Below, piece after piece: positions 36,807-46,137 of a DNA stretch of 64,000 bases. Source of the stretch: Sphingomonas panacisoli (GTDB lineage Bacteria > Pseudomonadota > Alphaproteobacteria > Sphingomonadales > Sphingomonadaceae). The notes under the pieces are model-generated. The model saw nothing but the letters and a program-made list of their open reading frames with translations. It was not told the DNA's origin and made no database searches. The position numbers and the translations under genes were made by a program. Numbering within the stretch: the first letter of the stretch is position 1; each line of letters begins with the position of its first letter. The stretch is taken from the NCBI RefSeq assembly GCF_007859635.1, contig NZ_CP042306.1, positions 3,339,026-3,403,025 on the forward strand. Reading direction: 5' to 3'.

Positions 36807-37820
36807 ATGATCGACAACGATACCGCGCTCGCCATCCTCGATGCGACCGATCGCCGCCGCGCCGAACGCCGCCGGTTCCTGACCCTCGCCGGCAGCGGCG
36901 CCGCCACGATCGGCGGGCTGAGCCTGTTGAGCGCGTGCGGCGGCAGCAAGGGGTCGAGCAGCCCCACGCCGACACCCACGCCGACCCCGACGCCCACCGC
37001 GTCGTCGACCACGGCGCAGCTCGACATCGATATCCTCAACTTCGCGCTCAACCTCGAATATCTCGAAGCGCAATTCTACCAATTCGCCGTCTACGGCACC
37101 GGCCTGCCCGGATCGCAGACCGTCGGCGGCGCGGGGGCCGCGGCGGGTACCGTCACCGGCGGCCGCGCGGTCACCTTCACCGATCCGGTCGTCGCACAAT
37201 ATGCCCGCGAGATCGCGCAGGACGAGGCGGCGCACGTCAACTTCCTGCGTACCGCGTTGGGTAGCGCGGCGGTGGCGATGCCCAACATCAACATCGACGG
37301 CAGCGCGAGCGGCGCCTTCACCGCGGCGGCGACGGCTGCGGGCGTGATCACCGCCGGGCAGACGTTCGATCCCTATGCGTCGGACGAGAACTTCCTGCTC
37401 GGCGCGTTCATCTTCGAGGATGTCGGCGTCAGCGCGTACAAGGGCGCCGCGCCGTTGATCACCAACACCACCTACCTGTCGGCGGCCGCCGGCATCTTGG
37501 CGGCGGAGGCATATCATGCCGGCCTGGTCCGCACCGTGCTCTACGCCAAGGGCATGACGACACCGGCGCTGCGCACCAATGCCGGCAAGATCAGCGACGC
37601 GCGCGACAGCCTGGACGGCACGAGCGACGACGATCAGGGCATCACCGGCGACGCGACGACGTCGAACATCGTCCCCACCGACGCCAACGGCATCGCGTAC
37701 AGCCGCACGACCGGCGCGGTGCTCAACATTGCCTATCTGTCGAAGGCCGCCGTGGCCGCCGGCGGATTCTTCCCGAACGGCGTCAACGGGAACGTGAAGA
37801 CGAGTACGGCCCAGCCGTAA
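36807..37820 (+). CDS. Tat-exported ferritin-like lipoprotein (paralogue)
   Basis: A 337-residue paralogue of the preceding gene. The N-terminus has [17 protein letters not shown], a twin-arginine signal followed by a lipobox (LSACGG), then a Pro/Thr tether ([15 protein letters not shown]). The ferritin-like body repeats [58 protein letters not shown] and [17 protein letters not shown]. The pair thus provides one soluble and one membrane-tethered version. Iron storage, oxidase activity or DNA protection are all possible; nothing here decides between them. Confidence 0.85.
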   Translation: MIDNDTALAILDATDRRRAERRRFLTLAGSGAATIGGLSLLSACGGSKGSSSPTPTPTPTPTPTASSTTAQLDIDILNFALNLEYLEAQFYQFAVYGTGLPGSQTVGGAGAAAGTVTGGRAVTFTDPVVAQYAREIAQDEAAHVNFLRTALGSAAVAMPNINIDGSASGAFTAAATAAGVITAGQTFDPYASDENFLLGAFIFEDVGVSAYKGAAPLITNTTYLSAAAGILAAEAYHAGLVRTVLYAKGMTTPALRTNAGKISDARDSLDGTSDDDQGITGDATTSNIVPTDANGIAYSRTTGAVLNIAYLSKAAVAAGGFFPNGVNGNVKTSTAQP

Positions 37821-37846
37821 CCCTGGGGCAGGCGGAAGATCGATTT

Positions 37847-37876
37847 GGCCGCGCGAGACCTCTCGCGCGGCCTTTT
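37847..37876 (+). terminator. Rho-independent terminator after ferritin-like pair
   Basis: GGCCGCGCGAGA (37847-37858) pairs perfectly with TCTCGCGCGGCC (37861-37872) across a two-base turn, and TTTT follows. It ends the two-gene ferritin-like operon and insulates the thiC riboswitch downstream. Confidence 0.92.
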
Positions 37877-37907
37877 CTTTGTCCGGACAAGCGCGTACCG
37901 ATGGCCA

Positions 37908-39944
<2,037 letters not shown>

Positions 39945-40012
39945 CCGCCTGACCCGACATGATAGCCTCCCGCCGCGCCGTGCTCACCGCACGGGGGGAG
40001 AGGGGGCTTTCC

Positions 40013-40234
40013 ATGAAGAAATCGACCCGCGCGCTGCTCGGCATGCTGGTGCTCGACGCGCTGATCGCGGCCGGCGTCGTCTGGTTCGTGATGGATATCA
40101 AGCACGGCGCCGCGCTCACCGTCCCGCCGGCCGAAGCGATCAGCACCGTCACGACGATCGGCGGCGGCGCGATCGGGATCGTGACGGGGATATTGCTGGT
40201 GGCGTTCTTCGTGCACCGGAAGCGGGGGAATTAA
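40013..40234 (+). CDS. Small two-helix membrane hypothetical protein
   Basis: A 73-residue protein with two predicted membrane helices (about 10-26 and 49-66) and a short basic tail (VHRKRGN). The ATG at 40013 follows GAGGGGGC, and the encoded start is MKKSTRALLGMLVLDALI. The same frame extends 18 codons upstream, but that part looks non-coding. No family is recognised. It is not obviously connected with thiamine metabolism. Confidence 0.55.
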   Translation: MKKSTRALLGMLVLDALIAAGVVWFVMDIKHGAALTVPPAEAISTVTTIGGGAIGIVTGILLVAFFVHRKRGN

Positions 40235-40249
40235 ATTTCGCGTCGAATG

Positions 40250-40284
40250 GACAGCGGAGGCGGCCGTTGGCAGCCTCCGCTGTC
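40250..40284. terminator. Hairpin between small membrane gene and AIPR gene
   Basis: GACAGCGGAGGC (40250-40261) pairs perfectly with GCCTCCGCTGTC (40273-40284) with an 11-base loop; it stands 8 bp downstream of the AIPR stop codon and just after the rightward gene ending at 40234. No strong T-run is present on either side (GGTTTG follows on the plus strand), so termination is likely but not certain. Confidence 0.5.
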
Positions 40285-40291
40285 GGTTTGT

Positions 40292-41494
40292 CTACGTGTT
40301 TGCGTCAGCGTCCGCAAAGTCCCGCATCACCTCGATGATCGTTTCGGGATAAGTCAGCAAAGCTTCGTACGCGCTCTGACTCCGACCCATATCCATGGGG
40401 TTGGACTCGTGGGCTCGAAACTGCGCCACCGCTTTACGAACCATTTCGTCCGGCTTGAACAATGATGGCTTGTCCAAGATCCACTTGCCCTCGCTGTTGG
40501 GGCGCACGAATGCGGACATAGCTTTAAGGATCGGGAAAATAATACCGGGCGAAACCCAAACCACCTTGTTGGCTTTGTCTCGCCTGACGGCACGACCGCC
40601 TTTCTTGGTTTCGCCCCAAGCATAGTTGCCATTCCATGCCGGATGGCGCTCCCAATACTGATACTCTCGGATGGCTGTAGCGGCGATGTCGATCACGAAT
40701 TGGTAGCGAGTGGCCGCCGCTAGATCAGCGTCTTTATTGAGATACCATTCCGAAAAGTCCTCAAGACACTGGGCCTTATTCTTATAGGGGCGCAGCATTT
40801 CGGACGCGGAGGGATTTCCTGAAACGGCAATAGGCATGAGCAACCGAGCGAACTGCAGGATCTGAAAAGTCTCCAATACGTCGGTATCCGTTTCAGACGT
40901 TCGGATGTCTTGACCGAATTCGCGGCGGATCGCCTCGCTAAGATCGTTCAGATGTCCCCTGGCACCAGCTTGCGAAATATCTTGAACCTTCGTCGCTGTA
41001 TTGCGAGCGATCGCCGTCTCCACGATTGAGGAGTGATCCGGGTCAACGATGATCTCAGCGCGGACAGAGAAGCGACCAAACGCTTCCTCTTCTTCATCAG
41101 TCAGGTCGGACAGAAAGCGGAGAATTTCACCTTGAGTTTGTGCCCCGTTGATGATGCTCGCGCCGACGAGCGCAATCAAACTGGCATTGTCGTTGATGGT
41201 GGCCTTCGAACACGCGATCGTAATGCCCGAGTTGCGGTTGATAAACCGCGACGGTTCCGTTTCGATCGTACGGGCGATAGCGCGATGGACGGCATTACGC
41301 CGCTTATTGCTGTGCGCAGGAATATAGGTCCGAAGGTTATCCTCGGTACCCAGCTTCTTCAACTCAACCGCGGGGATATTTACAATATGGGTCTGAACCC
41401 CGTTCTCCTTTTCTTCGGAGGACGTGACGTTACGGATCAGTTGGTAGGAGATGCGCGTTTCACGACCGCGCACGTCGTTAGACGTGTTCGTCAC
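40292..41494 (-). CDS. AIPR-type (abortive infection phage resistance) protein
   Basis: A 400-residue protein from a GTG at 41494 behind AAAGG. The core matches the AIPR family: FINRNSGITIACSKATINDN (about 85-104), then ASIINGAQTQGEILRFL and RAEIIVDPDHSSIVETAIARNTATKVQ, the pattern seen in AIPR proteins of 'NGITI...IVNGCQT...' type. The domain was first linked to abortive phage infection in lactococci, and members occur in several defence clusters. Base composition is visibly lower in GC than neighbouring genes, with weaker codon bias, suggesting horizontal origin. It stands alone apart from a small overlapping frame upstream. A defence role is inferred; no partner nuclease or methyltransferase is adjacent. 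Confidence 0.7.
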   Translation of the reverse strand: MTNTSNDVRGRETRISYQLIRNVTSSEEKENGVQTHIVNIPAVELKKLGTEDNLRTYIPAHSNKRRNAVHRAIARTIETEPSRFINRNSGITIACSKATINDNASLIALVGASIINGAQTQGEILRFLSDLTDEEEEAFGRFSVRAEIIVDPDHSSIVETAIARNTATKVQDISQAGARGHLNDLSEAIRREFGQDIRTSETDTDVLETFQILQFARLLMPIAVSGNPSASEMLRPYKNKAQCLEDFSEWYLNKDADLAAATRYQFVIDIAATAIREYQYWERHPAWNGNYAWGETKKGGRAVRRDKANKVVWVSPGIIFPILKAMSAFVRPNSEGKWILDKPSLFKPDEMVRKAVAQFRAHESNPMDMGRSQSAYEALLTYPETIIEVMRDFADADANT

Positions 41495-41700
41495 AATATT
41501 ACCTTTCGTTCCTGTTGGCCGCCGTAACCCACGGTGGAATCGTTCCACGTAGAATGCGATCCAACAGGCCGAACATGGGCACGTTGTTTCGGAAAGTCAA
41601 TGATTTGCTCGACTTCGCGGTTCTCGACTAGCGCAACCCGCGCCAAATCCCTTCCAATGTAGGATTTCGCCTGATTTATACTCCCGGATGACCGACTCAT
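41491..41700 (-). CDS. Possible 69-residue leader or coupled ORF before AIPR gene
   Basis: An open frame of 69 codons (MSRSSGSINQAKSYIGRDLARV...) ending in TGA at 41491-41493, overlapping the AIPR GTG start (GTGA), as in coupled genes. It matches no family. Its first codons lie inside the coding sequence of the divergent HTH gene (overlap 41688-41700), and it covers the likely promoter and palindromic operator of the AIPR gene, so it could equally be a non-coding stretch. Confidence 0.3.
   Translation of the reverse strand: MSRSSGSINQAKSYIGRDLARVALVENREVEQIIDFPKQRAHVRPVGSHSTWNDSTVGYGGQQERKVIL
41534..41548. promoter_or_regulatory. 15-bp palindrome upstream of AIPR gene (operator-like)
   Basis: GTGGAA-TCG-TTCCAC is a perfect 6-3-6 dyad 40 bp upstream of the AIPR start. 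A candidate -35 (TTGACT, minus strand, 41600-41595) followed after 17 bases by CATGTT lies just upstream. The site would be suited to autoregulation or control by a nearby HTH protein; both ideas are inference. Confidence 0.4.
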
Positions 41701-42554
41701 CCGATCCCCGCCAGCTAGCGCCGGGCAATGCGCTGGCCGTCACCGACCTCGACGATACCGAGTTCGACGCCCCCGAACCCTATGACCCCGCCGACTATCG
41801 CTGGGTGCCCGTCCGCCGCACGCCGCGGTACGACGGGTGGACCGAGGAGAAGCAGCGGCGCTTCATCGAAACGCTCGCCGATACCGGGCTCGTCGGCGCG
41901 GCGGCCAAGGCGGTCGGCATGTCGCGGAACAGCGCCTATAAACTGCGCCGGTCGGGTCATGGCGGGGCGTTCGCGCGCGCCTGGGACGCGGCGCGGCACC
42001 ATGCCGGCGGGCTGATCGAGGACATCGCCTTCGAACGCGCGATCGAGGGGGTCGAGCACGAAGTCTATAACGATTGCGGCGAAGTCGTCGGCGCGCGGCT
42101 GGTCCATGACAATCGCTTGCTCAAATGGCTGCTCAGCCACTTGAAGGCCGACCGCTATGGCGCCGCGCGCGGCCGCGACGCGCAAGCCGGCGGGGCGGTG
42201 GTCGACGCCACGCCCGCGCCCGCACCGGCGCTGTCGGTGGAGGACAGCCTGCGCGCGATGGAACCCGCGCTCCCCGCGCCGCCCGAACACTTGCTGACGC
42301 CCGACGAATTCGCCGACGCGCTGGAGGATGCCGACACCGCGGACGGCGTGTTGCCGCATTACGACAGCGAACAACGCCGGCCCAGGACCGACGCGGAGCT
42401 TGCCGCCGACGAGCACCAGGCCCGCATGGCGCGCGGGGAGGCGGCGATCGCCAAGCGCGACGCCGGGCAGGAGCTGACGCAGGAGGAGTTCGCGGACGAA
42501 TGCTATTGGTACGACCCGGTCGGCAACAAGCCGCGGCAACGGCGATCGCGCTAG
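41688..42554 (+). CDS. HTH protein resembling phage terminase small subunit
   Basis: A 288-residue protein. The N-terminal third carries a helix-turn-helix of the terminase-small-subunit kind (RRFIETLADTGLVGAAAKAV then GMSRNSAYKLRRSGHGGAFA, about residues 60-100), followed by FERAIEGVEHEVYNDCGEVVGARLVHDNRLLKWLL. The C-terminal half is acidic and low in order (LTPDEFADALEDADTADG). Similar proteins are common as single copies in sphingomonads and are probably domesticated phage-like genes. The start is the ATG at 41688; it is divergent from the AIPR gene. No large terminase or capsid gene is near. Confidence 0.7.
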   Translation: MTDSSDPRQLAPGNALAVTDLDDTEFDAPEPYDPADYRWVPVRRTPRYDGWTEEKQRRFIETLADTGLVGAAAKAVGMSRNSAYKLRRSGHGGAFARAWDAARHHAGGLIEDIAFERAIEGVEHEVYNDCGEVVGARLVHDNRLLKWLLSHLKADRYGAARGRDAQAGGAVVDATPAPAPALSVEDSLRAMEPALPAPPEHLLTPDEFADALEDADTADGVLPHYDSEQRRPRTDAELAADEHQARMARGEAAIAKRDAGQELTQEEFADECYWYDPVGNKPRQRRSR

Positions 42555-42580
42555 TGTAACCCTAGTGTCAACTTAGCCCC

Positions 42581-42677
42581 GCCGCCGAGCGATTTAGCGA
42601 GAGCTAAATCCCACAGGCGGCGAGGCCGGCCGGCACGGCGGAGCCGTGTCCGACGGCGCGGAATTCACTTCCGCGCC
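42581..42677. repeat. Three consecutive hairpins in a non-coding gap
   Basis: Within the 144-bp gap after the HTH gene are: GATTTAGC (42591-42598)/GCTAAATC (42603-42610) with a GAGA tetraloop, extended by GCCGCC (42581-42586)/GGCGGC (42616-42621); CACGGC (42634-42639)/GCCGTG (42643-42648) with a GGA loop; and GGCGCGGAA (42655-42663)/TTCCGCGCC (42669-42677) with a TTCAC loop. Nothing codes here. The set could be a composite repeat element, a termination region or a small structured RNA. Confidence 0.7.
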
Positions 42678-42698
42678 AACGCCGCTAATCTGCTTCCC

Positions 42699-43217
42699 AT
42701 GCGCGCCCGCAACCCGCTCTACATCATGGCCAAGCCGCCGCCCGATGTGCAGGCGCGGATCGTGGCGCTCCCCCGCAACGACCCCAAGCGCGGGTCGGAC
42801 CTGCTCCACGTCACGCTGATGAAGCTGTTCGACCTCCATCACGCGCCGGCCGAGTGGCTGCCGCAAGTGATCGCCGCGCTGGACGGTTTCGACGGGGCCG
42901 CGTTCCCGCTCCATTTCGACCGGATCGAAAATCACAAAGCGGTGACGCTGCGCACCCGCGATCCCCTCCCCGAAGCGCGCGCGTTCCAGGCGGCGCTCGT
43001 CCGCCATCTGCTCGAACGCAAGGCGCCGATGATGCTCGGCACCACCCCCGAACCGCATGTGACGATCAACTATCACGGCGACCGCCTGCGCGGCGGCAAG
43101 ACCGATCGGATCGGCTGGACGGTGACCGAGATCCTGCTGGTCGAAAGCGTGGTCGGCAAGGCGACGCATGTCGAGCACGGTCGCTGGCCGCTGCGCGTCG
43201 AAGGGGACGTCGAATGA
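42699..43217 (+). CDS. 2'-5' RNA ligase-type 2H phosphoesterase
   Basis: A 172-residue 2H-superfamily protein (ThpR/LigT type). The two catalytic H-x-T motifs are HVTL (37-40) and HVTI (120-123), correctly spaced for the family. Enzymes of this class act on 2'-5' linkages or 2',3'-cyclic phosphates of RNA and on ADP-ribose 1'',2''-cyclic phosphate. The stop overlaps the start of the next gene (ATGA, 43214-43217), an Arr-type ADP-ribosyltransferase, so both are translated together. In contrast to most ThpR proteins, it is encoded with no pcm or tRNA-processing neighbour. Confidence 0.88.
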   Translation: MRARNPLYIMAKPPPDVQARIVALPRNDPKRGSDLLHVTLMKLFDLHHAPAEWLPQVIAALDGFDGAAFPLHFDRIENHKAVTLRTRDPLPEARAFQAALVRHLLERKAPMMLGTTPEPHVTINYHGDRLRGGKTDRIGWTVTEILLVESVVGKATHVEHGRWPLRVEGDVE

Positions 43218-43615
43218 CTTACGCCAGGGATGCCAAGCCGCCCTTCTATCACGGCACCCGCGCCGATCTGTCGCCGGGCGACTTGCTCGTCGCCGGGCGC
43301 CCGTCCAATTTCGCCGACGATTGGGCGGCGTCGTGGATCTACTTCGCCGCCACGCTGGAGGCGGCGGTGTGGGGCGCCGAACTCGCGCGGGGCGAAGGAC
43401 GCGAGCGCATCTATCTGGTCGAGCCGACCGGCCCGTTCGAGGACGATCCGAACCTGACCGACAAGAAGTTCCCCGGCAACATCACCGCCTCCTACCGATC
43501 GCGCGATGCGCTGCGGGTCTTGGGCGAAGTCGCCGAATGGCAGGGGCACCCGCCCGAGCAGATCGCGGCGATGAAGGACGGTATCGCGTCCAAGCGCGGC
43601 GAGATCATCGATTGA
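43214..43615 (+). CDS. arr: Arr-type rifamycin/NAD ADP-ribosyltransferase
   Basis: A 133-residue protein nearly identical in plan to Arr enzymes that transfer ADP-ribose from NAD to rifampin's ansa-chain hydroxyl. The start FYHGTRADLSPGDLLV, YFAATLEAAVWGAELA, ERIYLVEPTGPFEDDPNLTD, KKFPGNITASYRSRDALRV and the ending GEVAEWQGHPPEQI are typical. The His in HGTR and the Tyr/Asp region form the NAD pocket. Homologues are widespread in environmental bacteria. It overlaps the 2H phosphoesterase start-to-stop, an unusual pairing that may hint at an RNA or nucleotide substrate. Confidence 0.93.
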   Translation: MTYARDAKPPFYHGTRADLSPGDLLVAGRPSNFADDWAASWIYFAATLEAAVWGAELARGEGRERIYLVEPTGPFEDDPNLTDKKFPGNITASYRSRDALRVLGEVAEWQGHPPEQIAAMKDGIASKRGEIID

Positions 43616-43646
43616 GGCGAGACTGCCCCGATCAGCGTTATGCGGG

Positions 43647-45074
43647 CTAGACCGCGGTGCCGCCCACGGTCAGCCCCTCGAGCAACAACGTCGGCTGGCC
43701 CACGCCCGCCGGCACGCTCTGCCCGCCCTTGCCGCACATGCCGATCCCTTCGTCGAGCGCGAAGTCGTTGCCGATGCCGGTCACCTTGGTCAGACTCGTC
43801 GGCCCGTCGCCGATCAGCGTCGCGCCCTTGATCGGCGCGGCCAGCTTGCCGTCCTCGATCAAATACGCCTCAGTGCAGCTGAACACGAACTTGCCGCTGA
43901 CGATATCGACTTGCCCGCCGCCGAATGCCTTGGCGAAGATGCCGCGCTTCACCCGGCTCATCAACTCGGCCGGATCGTCCTTGCCACCCTTCATGAAGGT
44001 GTTGGTCATGCGCGGCATCGGCGCGTGCGCGAACGACTCGCGGCGGCCGTTGCCGGTCGGCGCGACGCCCATCAGTCGCGCGTTGAGCCGGTCCTGCATA
44101 TAGCCCTTCAGGATGCCGTCCTCGATCAGCACGGTCTCGCTGGTCGGCGTGCCTTCGTCGTCGATCGATAGTGAGCCGCGACGGTCGGTGATCGACCCGT
44201 CATCGACCACCGTGACACCCGGCGCCGCGACGCGCTGGCCGATCTTGCCCGAGAATGCCGACGTGCCCTTGCGGTTGAAGTCGCCCTCCAGCCCGTGCCC
44301 GATCGCCTCGTGGAGCAGGATGCCCGGCCAGCCCGGCCCGAGCAGCACGGTCATCTCGCCGGCCGGCGCGGCGACCGACTCGAGGTTGACCAGCGCTTGC
44401 GCCAGCGCCTCGTCGATCGCGCGCTGCCACGTCGCTTCCTCGAACAGCGAACCGTAGAGATAGCGCCCGCCGATCCCGAACATACCGGTCTCGCGGCGGC
44501 CGTTGACCTCGGCGACGATCGAGACGTTCAGGCGGACCAGCGGCCGCACGTCGGTCGCGACGAAGCCGTCGGCGCGGACGATCTCGACGACGTTCCACGA
44601 CCCCGAGAGGCTGACCGAAACCTGCGCGACGCGCGGGTCGCGCGCGCGGGCGGCGGCGTCGATCGTCTGGCACAAATTCACCTTGTCGGCGAACGGCACC
44701 AGGTCGAGCGGGTCGGTGTCGGTATAGAGATGGCGGTTCGTGCGGCCCGGAGGCGCCGCCTTCGGACCCGTAGCGGGGTCGATTAGCGCCATCGTCTCGG
44801 CGGCGCGCTTGATCGCCGGCGCGCTGATCTCGTTGGCGTGCGCGAAAGCCGTCGTCTCGCCCGACACGGCGCGCAGGCCGAACCCCGAATGCGTGTCGTA
44901 GCTCGCGGTCTTCAACCGCCCGTCGTCGAACCCGAACGCCTCCGACCGTGCATATTGAAGATACAGCTCACCATCGTCGGCCTCGCCGAGCGCTTGCGCG
45001 GTCAGCGCCTGCGCTTCGTCGGGCGACAATTGGTCACGATACAGGAACTGGCGGGGATCGGTCGGGCTGGTCAT
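43647..45074 (-). CDS. tldD: Metalloprotease TldD
   Basis: A 475-residue subunit of the TldD/TldE zinc protease, which degrades or matures small peptides. The zinc-binding motif is LLHEAIGHGLEGDF (about residues 252-265), with the other ligand cysteine late in the protein (VFSCTEAYLIEDG and GIGMCGKGGQ). PGWPGILLHEAIGHGLE is diagnostic. It lies 19 bp downstream of the zinc-finger gene, and its partner TldE (PmbA) is not in the window. Stop is TAG at 43647-43649. Confidence 0.96.
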   Translation of the reverse strand: MTSPTDPRQFLYRDQLSPDEAQALTAQALGEADDGELYLQYARSEAFGFDDGRLKTASYDTHSGFGLRAVSGETTAFAHANEISAPAIKRAAETMALIDPATGPKAAPPGRTNRHLYTDTDPLDLVPFADKVNLCQTIDAAARARDPRVAQVSVSLSGSWNVVEIVRADGFVATDVRPLVRLNVSIVAEVNGRRETGMFGIGGRYLYGSLFEEATWQRAIDEALAQALVNLESVAAPAGEMTVLLGPGWPGILLHEAIGHGLEGDFNRKGTSAFSGKIGQRVAAPGVTVVDDGSITDRRGSLSIDDEGTPTSETVLIEDGILKGYMQDRLNARLMGVAPTGNGRRESFAHAPMPRMTNTFMKGGKDDPAELMSRVKRGIFAKAFGGGQVDIVSGKFVFSCTEAYLIEDGKLAAPIKGATLIGDGPTSLTKVTGIGNDFALDEGIGMCGKGGQSVPAGVGQPTLLLEGLTVGGTAV

Positions 45075-45093
45075 GCCCGACGATATAAGCGGT

Positions 45094-45360
45094 TTAGACG
45101 CTCGCGCCAGCCGGATGGTCGGGCAGGCTGCTCTGGTCCGCCCCGTCGGCCGCGCCGCCGATCAGGACGAAGCGCCGGTCGCAATAACCGCAATCGACAT
45201 AGCCTTCCTCGTCGATCTGCAGGAACACGCGCGGATGGCCGAGCGCCGCGCCGCCGGGAATGTCGGTCGCCCCGTCGCAGGCGACGCGGGCATGGGAGAC
45301 GCGGATGGTTTCGGGCGGCGGCAACATGGATTGCGCGATAGCAAGCACGGGGCAGCGCAT
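45094..45360 (-). CDS. Zinc-finger domain protein (NDUFS6-like, zf-CHCC)
   Basis: An 88-residue protein of the zf-CHCC group (COG4391). PPPETIRVSHARVACDGATD (about 15-34), GALGHPRVFLQIDEEGYVDC-type text (GHPRVFLQIDEEGYVDCGYC) and CDRRFVL cover the four zinc ligands (Cys, His, Cys, Cys). Homologues are the bacterial counterparts of mitochondrial complex I subunit NDUFS6. The start at 45360 (MRCPVLAI) has a strong GGAGGAG site; a shorter start at 45327 lacks one. Co-directional with tldD. Confidence 0.85.
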   Translation of the reverse strand: MRCPVLAIAQSMLPPPETIRVSHARVACDGATDIPGGAALGHPRVFLQIDEEGYVDCGYCDRRFVLIGGAADGADQSSLPDHPAGASV

Positions 45361-45412
45361 CAATCTCCTCCGCACGCTTGCCAAGCGCCGCGCGCCGCCG
45401 CACCATTGGGCC

Positions 45413-46102
45413 ATGGTACGCTTGCTCCCCGTCATCGCCGTCGCCTTGCTGTCGGCCAGCCCCGTCCTCGCCCAGAAAACGACCAAGCCCGCTCCTGCCA
45501 AGCCCGCGGCAAAGCCCAAGCCTCCCGCCACGAAACCGAAGCCCAAGACGCAGCTCGCGACGATCTCGCCGCTCAGCCATGACGAGAAGAACGGCTTCAG
45601 CGTGCTCCAGGTCGCGGTTCCCGATTCCGCCAAGTTCATCGCCGGGTGGAAGGTCGGCGCCGGCGGCGAGAGCGCGACGACCAAGACCGTCGCCAACCGG
45701 CCGCTCTTCACTTTCCTGATCTTTCGCGGGTGCAAGGCGAACGCGCAGGGCAATTGCGACATCGTCGCCGACTTCGCGATCACCCGGCCCGACGGCACGA
45801 TCAACGACGAGAACAAGGGCGTCGTGGTGTGGAACAAGACCGCGCCGACCGATCCCAAGAAGCCGTATCTGGGTGATGGCGCGCTCGGCTACGGCGTCGA
45901 CGACGAGGGGCCGTTCGGCGACTATCGCGTCGTCGCGACTGTGACAGACCGCGTTGCCGGCACGACGTTGACCACCGAACAGACGCTGACCATCGCAGCC
46001 GGCAAGGCGACACCCGCGAAATCTGGCGAGACCAAGCCGGCCGACCCGGCGCCCGCCAAGCCCGAAGGCCCGGATCTGCCGACGGAGCCGCCCGCGAAGT
46101 GA
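45413..46102 (+). CDS. Exported Lys/Pro/Ala-rich hypothetical protein
   Basis: A 229-residue protein with signal peptide MVRLLPVIAVALLSASPVLAQ, then a low-complexity basic linker (PAKPAAKPKPPATKPKPK, about 26-45), a beta-rich domain (about 55-180) and a Pro/Lys/Glu tail. The domain text FTFLIFRGCKANAQGNCDIVADF, ITRPDGTIN and FGDYRVVATVTD suggests an Ig-like or CARDB-like fold, though no family is certain. The linker resembles TolA-, TonB- or cell-wall-spanning tethers. Start ATG at 45413. Confidence 0.65.
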   Translation: MVRLLPVIAVALLSASPVLAQKTTKPAPAKPAAKPKPPATKPKPKTQLATISPLSHDEKNGFSVLQVAVPDSAKFIAGWKVGAGGESATTKTVANRPLFTFLIFRGCKANAQGNCDIVADFAITRPDGTINDENKGVVVWNKTAPTDPKKPYLGDGALGYGVDDEGPFGDYRVVATVTDRVAGTTLTTEQTLTIAAGKATPAKSGETKPADPAPAKPEGPDLPTEPPAK

Positions 46103-46137
46103 CTTGCGCTCGGCGCCGGCAAGCCTAAGTCCGCACT

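Noticed and set aside
40250..40284. A confident intrinsic terminator for the AIPR gene
   Set aside because: The stem is strong but lacks the T-run on either strand, so it is listed only as a moderate-confidence hairpin.
43214..43615. Claim of rifamycin resistance for this organism
   Set aside because: Arr-family membership is clear, but expression and activity cannot be judged from sequence, and environmental Arr proteins vary in activity.
43647..45074. The lone tldD as a sign of a lost tldE
   Set aside because: tldD and tldE are often separated in bacterial genomes, so absence from this window carries no weight.
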